Source: CAZXVU01 sp964644465
GTDB taxonomy: Bacteria; Chlamydiota; Chlamydiia; Chlamydiales; SM23-39
DNA: 5,421 bases
Assembly (NCBI GenBank): GCA_964644465.1
Contig: CAZXVU010000126.1
Span: forward strand, 1-5,421
Direction: 5' to 3'
Shown: positions 1-2,862 of the stretch, one piece after another
How the letters are laid out: each line of letters opens with the position of its first letter
Position numbering within the stretch: position 1 is the stretch's first letter
Notes under the pieces: generated by a model
Databases searched by the model: none
The model's input: the letters and a program-made list of their open reading frames with translations, nothing else
What the model was told of the DNA's origin: nothing
Translations under genes and position numbers: made by a program

Positions 1-91
1 TTTGAGATCCGTCTGCATCGCTAAACTTTTTAAGTTTAGCTGCTTCGACGCCGGCAAAGCCTGACTCAAATTCAGGGCGCCTTCTTGCCAT
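1..91 (-). CDS. 5' end of an unrecognised minus-strand gene (partial)
   Basis: An ATG at 91-89 opens a minus-strand reading frame with no stop up to the window edge, giving 30 codons that begin MARRRPEFESGF and continue through GVEAAKLKKFSDADGSQ. The N-terminus is basic (MARRR) and then mixed charged; there is no signal peptide or membrane segment in what is visible. Support comes from a TATAAT box with a matching -35 just upstream on the same strand, and from its divergent position relative to the gene starting at 219. The ribosome-binding site is weak: GGGA lies only 2 bases before the ATG and a GAAG about 10 bases before it. A perfect 9-bp-stem hairpin (20-40) lies inside the frame, over codons for AKLKKFS. 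I do not recognise the product; 30 residues are too few for a family call. It is called a gene because of the promoter, start codon and open frame together. Confidence 0.55.
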   Translation of the reverse strand, partial: MARRRPEFESGFAGVEAAKLKKFSDADGSQ

Positions 92-122
92 ATTCCCGAT
101 TCTTCATGTAATTTGTGTATAG

Positions 123-151
123 ATTATAAGATGAAGAATCGAAAATTTGAA
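123..151 (-). promoter_or_regulatory. Candidate sigma70-type promoter for the minus-strand gene at 1-91
   Basis: Read on the minus strand, TTCAAA (151-146, 4 of 6 to TTGACA) is followed after 17 bases by a perfect TATAAT (128-123). Transcription would start near 116, giving a leader of about 25 bases. A second, more distal candidate on the same strand is TTGACT (193-188), 16 bases, TTTAAT (171-166), each 5 of 6 to consensus. The region is AT-rich, so chance matches are easy; the perfect -10 at correct spacing is the better of the two. Confidence 0.4.
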
Positions 152-167
152 ATATTTATTTTAAAAT
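139..167 (+). promoter_or_regulatory. Candidate promoter for the 321-residue acidic protein gene
   Basis: On the plus strand TCGAAA (139-144, 4 of 6) is followed after 17 bases by TAAAAT (162-167, 5 of 6 to TATAAT). Transcription would start near 174, so the TTGACT/AGTCAA inverted repeat at 178-193 would fall in the first bases of the mRNA. The region is very AT-rich and the -35 is poor, so this is a candidate only. Confidence 0.25.
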
Positions 168-177
168 TAAAACTTAA

Positions 178-193
178 TTGACTCGAAAGTCAA
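178..193. promoter_or_regulatory. TTGACT-CGAA-AGTCAA inverted repeat in the divergent promoter region
   Basis: Two perfect 6-base arms separated by CGAA, centred 33 bases before the ATG at 219. Each arm is also a good -35 hexamer (TTGACT) facing its own direction, so it may be an operator, overlapping divergent -35 boxes, or a small stem-loop in the leader of the plus-strand gene. It is followed at once by AAAGGAAGA (192-200), which looks like a Shine-Dalgarno sequence but ends about 18 bases before the start codon. Function is inferred only. Confidence 0.35.
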
Positions 194-218
194 AGGAAGA
201 TTAACATTTTGAGAAAAT

Positions 219-1184
219 ATGCTACAGACAAAAGCTCTATACAATCTTTTACGATTAAATGCTGAGGAAGATCCTTCCATTTCAGCAGAACCATGGGCCG
301 TGGAGGACTTGCGCAAAGTTCCTCTTGATAACCTGTTTGCACGACTCAAAAAGACTGGGGTGGATCTCGACCTCAAATCGTTTCCTCAGTTTGCGGAAAG
401 CTGCGACACTCCTGAAGATTTAGCAGAGCTTCTTTTATCTGATCTTCCCGACGAAAAACTCCAAGATGCTCTTTATTTGGTGATGTTTGAGATTTGGCGC
501 AGGCTTTTACCTGAAAAGCAGTCTCTTTCGATTTTTTGCGATGAATTGGACTATCAAATCTCTCTATATGATCAAGATGCATTGGAAAGCGATGAGCAAA
601 TCCAAGACGGATTAGCGAATTTGCTAGAAATCTTGGATGAGAATGCTGACAACGGGGCAGATCCGAACGAAATTTATACGACCATTTCCAATTATTTCGC
701 TCATGATTTAGAGAGCTTTCTCTATGATTATATCGCTGATCTGCTCGACAACGGGAATTTGCTTTATGCATCGGAATTGATCGAAGGGTTTTCTACCTAC
801 GTTTCTGATCGAGTCTGGTTTGATTTTTTACGAGTCCGTCTGATCTCAGTGACCGATATTGGCAAAGCCAATCACATGCTCCATCAGATCTTAGAAGAAA
901 AGCAAGACTTAAGCCTCCTTTTTGAAATGATCCATTTTCTTGCCGTCAATGGAGAACATGAACTGTTTGCAGCTGTTGTGAAAAAAGCCCTTCCGTTTGT
1001 GAAGACGGAAGAAGAGTTTTTGGAATTGTTAGAAATGTCTGCAGACTTTTTTCGCCGTTTGGATCTTGATGAAATGGAACAGGCGATCCAAAAATTGAGG
1101 AACAAGAGAAAAGGCTCCTCTGGACAACTCAAGTCTTCCGATCCCGATCTCCGCTCTTTCGGGCAACTTTTAATCCCTAACTAA
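219..1184 (+). CDS. Acidic, alpha-helical hypothetical protein (321 residues)
   Basis: I do not recognise this protein. It is strongly acidic: I count 63 Asp/Glu against 29 Lys/Arg. It is also Leu/Phe-rich, with no signal peptide, membrane segment or Cys cluster, so it is probably cytosolic or a secreted effector. The pattern is of repeated amphipathic helices (for example around residues 67-85, 120-145, 170-190, 228-260 and 262-295), like ARM/TPR-type helical repeat folds, but I find no clean repeat consensus. The last 28 residues change character: a basic patch RNKRK (294-298), then a Ser/Asp-rich tail ending QLLIPN. The start is fixed by an in-frame TGA at 210-212; the only ribosome-binding signal at normal distance is GAG at 211-213, 5 bases from the ATG, so translation may be weak. 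The gene stands alone, divergent from its left neighbour and convergent with the phosphoesterase. It could be a chaperone-like or adaptor protein; that is a guess from charge and helicity. Confidence 0.85.
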   Translation: MLQTKALYNLLRLNAEEDPSISAEPWAVEDLRKVPLDNLFARLKKTGVDLDLKSFPQFAESCDTPEDLAELLLSDLPDEKLQDALYLVMFEIWRRLLPEKQSLSIFCDELDYQISLYDQDALESDEQIQDGLANLLEILDENADNGADPNEIYTTISNYFAHDLESFLYDYIADLLDNGNLLYASELIEGFSTYVSDRVWFDFLRVRLISVTDIGKANHMLHQILEEKQDLSLLFEMIHFLAVNGEHELFAAVVKKALPFVKTEEEFLELLEMSADFFRRLDLDEMEQAIQKLRNKRKGSSGQLKSSDPDLRSFGQLLIPN

Positions 1185-1213
1185 TATACCGAACGTATTT
1201 ATTAGAAAAATAT

Positions 1214-1373
1214 ACAGGATATGCAGGATTGCTCGCTTTGCTCGCGGCAGGATTTGCAGGATAGAATAACATTTTTTTCTCATCCTGCCTGCGGACAGGG
1301 GCCCTAAAAATGCATCATTTTTGGGGGCTGCAGATCCTGTCCGTGCGTATCGCACGGATCCTGCATATCCTGT
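1214..1373. repeat. Composite inverted repeat of CAGGAT cores between convergent genes
   Basis: The 200-base gap between the two convergent genes is filled by a modular inverted repeat. Outer arms are a perfect 16-base pair: ACAGGATATGCAGGAT (1214-1229) and its reverse complement (1358-1373). Moving inward, each arm has an unrelated 18-base module (1230-1247 and 1340-1357), then a second matching block, CAGGATTTGCAG (1248-1259) against CAGGATCTGCAG (complement of 1328-1339), 11 of 12 identical. In all there are four CAGGAT cores facing right (1215, 1224, 1248, 1257) and four ATCCTG cores facing left (1282, 1334, 1358, 1367). The right 18-base module is itself a hairpin (CCGTGCG, loop TAT, CGCACGG). 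No protein of any plausible kind is encoded. I recall iterated ACAGGAT-type intergenic repeats from other bacterial genomes, unverified. It could act as a bidirectional transcription barrier or be a dispersed non-autonomous element. Confidence 0.75.
1302..1326. terminator. 11-bp stem-loop at the centre of the convergent intergenic repeat
   Basis: CCCTAAAAATG (1302-1312) pairs with CATTTTTGGGG (1316-1326) across a CAT loop: eleven base pairs, one of them a wobble. It lies 118 bases after the stop of the acidic-protein gene and 59 bases beyond the stop of the phosphoesterase gene, a fitting place for a terminator serving both. However, neither strand has a run of T directly after the stem, so it is not a canonical Rho-independent terminator; a nearby T7 run (1272-1278) is not adjacent to any strong stem. 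Confidence 0.35.
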
Positions 1374-1384
1374 TAAAATCTATT

Positions 1385-2140
1385 CTACAAGATGGCGATG
1401 GGCTGGAAGCGGATATAGTCGCACGATGTCAAAATGTAACGAATGCCGTTACGTTCCCCAAATAATGAAAATCCCGGCTTGATGTTGTGCAAATGGCCAA
1501 AAACACAAACGCTGATCTGATTTTGCTCGAGTATTTGAGAGGCTCTTGAGGGCTTCATGTCAGCGCCAATCGGGGGATAATGGGTCATTGCAATCCGGAT
1601 TTTAGCATCGGGACTTAAAGCCGCAAGGCTCATTTTCAACCGTTCCAACTCGCGGTCGAAGATTTTTTGAGAAAATTCTTCTTGGACAAGCTCTTCCACA
1701 TCTTCTTTCGCCTTAGCTCGCGGATTTTCACGGAACTCAATCCATTCTCCAAAAGAATATTCTGGCGTATCCCAAAGGCGAGCGCCTCCGATAGCGACAT
1801 CTTTCCAATGAAACGCGTTATTTTGAATTAAATGGATCGAAGGGGGAAGGACTCCTGCGATCTTTTTTAATGATCCCCACCAAAAATCGTGATTTCCTTT
1901 GATCATGACTTTCGTTCCCGGCAAATCATGGACCCATTCTAGGTCGGGAACAGCGTCTTCCAGCTTCAAGGCCCAAGATAAATCTCCGGGAATCAGTACA
2001 AGATCCTCAGGGCCGATGGCGGAGATCCAATGCTCTCTGATTTTTTCAGCGTGGTTTTCCCAGGCAGGGCCGAAAACGTCCATGCTTTTATTGTCTACGC
2101 CGAAGCTTAAGTGAAGATCGCCAATGGCCCAAATTCGCAT
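1385..2140 (-). CDS. Calcineurin-like metallophosphoesterase (CT488-type)
   Basis: A soluble 251-residue phosphoesterase of the binuclear-metal calcineurin-like fold, essentially one domain and full length. All metal and catalytic motifs are visible in order: D8-x-H10 (GDLH), G52-D53 (PGDLSW), G82-N83-H84-D85 (KGNHDFWW), H187 (THYPP), and G215-H216-L217-H218 (GHLH). The GDLSWA and GNHDFWW variants are characteristic of a bacterial subgroup that I associate with Chlamydia CT488 (COG1768-like predicted phosphohydrolases); that assignment is from memory. Residues 138-170 form a charged, probably helical insertion. The natural substrate is unknown; members of the superfamily hydrolyse phosphomonoesters or phosphodiesters, including nucleotides and protein phosphates. 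The start is well supported: AAGGGA lies 8 bases before the ATG. It is transcribed divergently from the glycosyltransferase across 50 bases containing a perfect palindrome, so both may share a regulator. There is no signal peptide, so it acts in the cytoplasm. Confidence 0.93.
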   Translation of the reverse strand: MRIWAIGDLHLSFGVDNKSMDVFGPAWENHAEKIREHWISAIGPEDLVLIPGDLSWALKLEDAVPDLEWVHDLPGTKVMIKGNHDFWWGSLKKIAGVLPPSIHLIQNNAFHWKDVAIGGARLWDTPEYSFGEWIEFRENPRAKAKEDVEELVQEEFSQKIFDRELERLKMSLAALSPDAKIRIAMTHYPPIGADMKPSRASQILEQNQISVCVFGHLHNIKPGFSLFGERNGIRYILTSCDYIRFQPIAIL

Positions 2141-2155
2141 TCAATAATTCCCTTT

Positions 2156-2171
2156 ACAATGGATCCATTGT
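2156..2171. promoter_or_regulatory. Perfect 16-bp palindrome in the 50-bp divergent spacer
   Basis: ACAATGGATCCATTGT is fully self-complementary and sits between the divergent starts at 2140 and 2191, 15 bases from the phosphoesterase start codon and 19 from the glycosyltransferase start codon. On the plus strand it is followed directly by six T (2171-2176), so a transcript toward the glycosyltransferase would carry a weak hairpin plus T-tract (attenuator-like). As DNA it looks like an operator for a dimeric repressor acting on both genes. I could not find convincing -35/-10 pairs in so short a spacer: TTTACA at 2153-2158 is a fair plus-strand -35 but its -10 is poor. Confidence 0.45.
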
Positions 2172-2190
2172 TTTTTAGGCTGGGGATCAT

Positions 2191-2862
2191 ATGAAAGCCG
2201 ATCCCGTTGTCATCAGTTATTTTACTCGGAATACCTTTTATGAAAAGGACGCAGAACATTTAAGGCGCTCTTGCGAGAGAATGGGACTCGAATATTCCAT
2301 AGAAGGGATCGAATCTTTTGGAAAATGGCACAATCATGTCTGCTTTAAGCCGATCTATATTCTGAAAAAGATGAAGGAGCTGAAACGCCCTCTGCTTTGG
2401 ATCGATGCAGATGCCGAAGTTGTCCAAAAACCGAATTTTTCTTTGTTCGATTGCGACATTGGAGTCCATTTATTTGAAGGACTCCCAACGGATCATCCCT
2501 GTTATCTCTTTGCCGGCACGATTTATCTCGATTACAATGCGAGGACAGTTTCAGTTGTAAATCTTTGGGCTGAAGAATGTAAAGCTGCTTTACACAAGGC
2601 TCCCAATCTCGAAGTTTCAGATCAGGATATTCTGTTTTCAATTCTTAAGAGAAAAAATATCCGTTTCTCAACACTGCCGTCAGGTTATGCAGCCATTTTC
2701 GATAGCGTCGCAGAAAATTTGCCCCGAGAGGATTTATTTATTGTCCATTATCAGGCATCGCGTCTGTATAAAAAATTTATCAATGGGGATGTGGCTGCAT
2801 TTGAGATGCTCAATGAGCTTTCGATTGAACAATTGCGCACATTAACTCCGCGGATTCTTTAG
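2191..2862 (+). CDS. Small GT-A-type glycosyltransferase-like protein
   Basis: A 223-residue protein with the features of a nucleotide-sugar-dependent transferase of GT-A fold. The N-terminus has an alternating hydrophobic strand (PVVISYFTRN, 5-14) followed by a helix and a second strand. The metal and nucleotide-binding DxD motif is LLWIDADAEV (D72, D74). A SDQDILFSIL motif (D144, Q145, D146) matches the acceptor-side DQD of GT8/GT32-like enzymes, and IVHYQASR (H186) resembles the late conserved histidine that completes the metal site. There is no signal peptide or membrane span, so it would act in the cytoplasm or at the inner face of the membrane. Donor and acceptor cannot be told from sequence; lipopolysaccharide-type glycan, glycolipid or protein glycosylation are possible. 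An in-frame stop at 2176-2178 leaves 2191 as the only ATG; GGGGA (2182-2186) is the ribosome-binding site, closer than ideal at 4 bases. The 3' end overlaps the neighbouring convergent gene by 4 bases. Confidence 0.85.
   Translation: MKADPVVISYFTRNTFYEKDAEHLRRSCERMGLEYSIEGIESFGKWHNHVCFKPIYILKKMKELKRPLLWIDADAEVVQKPNFSLFDCDIGVHLFEGLPTDHPCYLFAGTIYLDYNARTVSVVNLWAEECKAALHKAPNLEVSDQDILFSILKRKNIRFSTLPSGYAAIFDSVAENLPREDLFIVHYQASRLYKKFINGDVAAFEMLNELSIEQLRTLTPRIL

Noticed and set aside
20..40. Intrinsic terminator at the left edge
   Set aside because: The stem is AT-rich and not followed by a T-tract on either strand; on the minus strand it lies within a plausible coding start.
125..130. TATAAG on the plus strand as a -10 box for the gene at 219
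   Set aside because: No acceptable -35 lies 16-18 bases upstream, and the same bases form the perfect TATAAT on the other strand.
209..265. Possible 18-codon leader peptide from TTG at 209, with AGGAAG at good spacing, ending in TGA inside the acidic-protein gene
   Set aside because: The TTG start, short length and absence of any regulatory amino-acid run or attenuator make this indistinguishable from chance.
373..771. Minus-strand frame of 132 codons under the acidic protein gene
   Set aside because: The composition (many His, Arg, Ser, Asn in no pattern) is typical of an antisense shadow; the plus-strand frame has a far more protein-like helical pattern and spans the entire region.
1170..1355. 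Minus-strand 61-codon frame across the intergenic repeat
   Set aside because: Most of it is translated repeat sequence (CAGGAT cores read as QIL/HIL peptides), with no ribosome-binding site and overlap with the end of the neighbouring gene.
1214..1373. CRISPR array or insertion sequence
   Set aside because: The repeats are inverted, not regularly spaced direct repeats with unique spacers, and no transposase frame or target-site duplication is visible.
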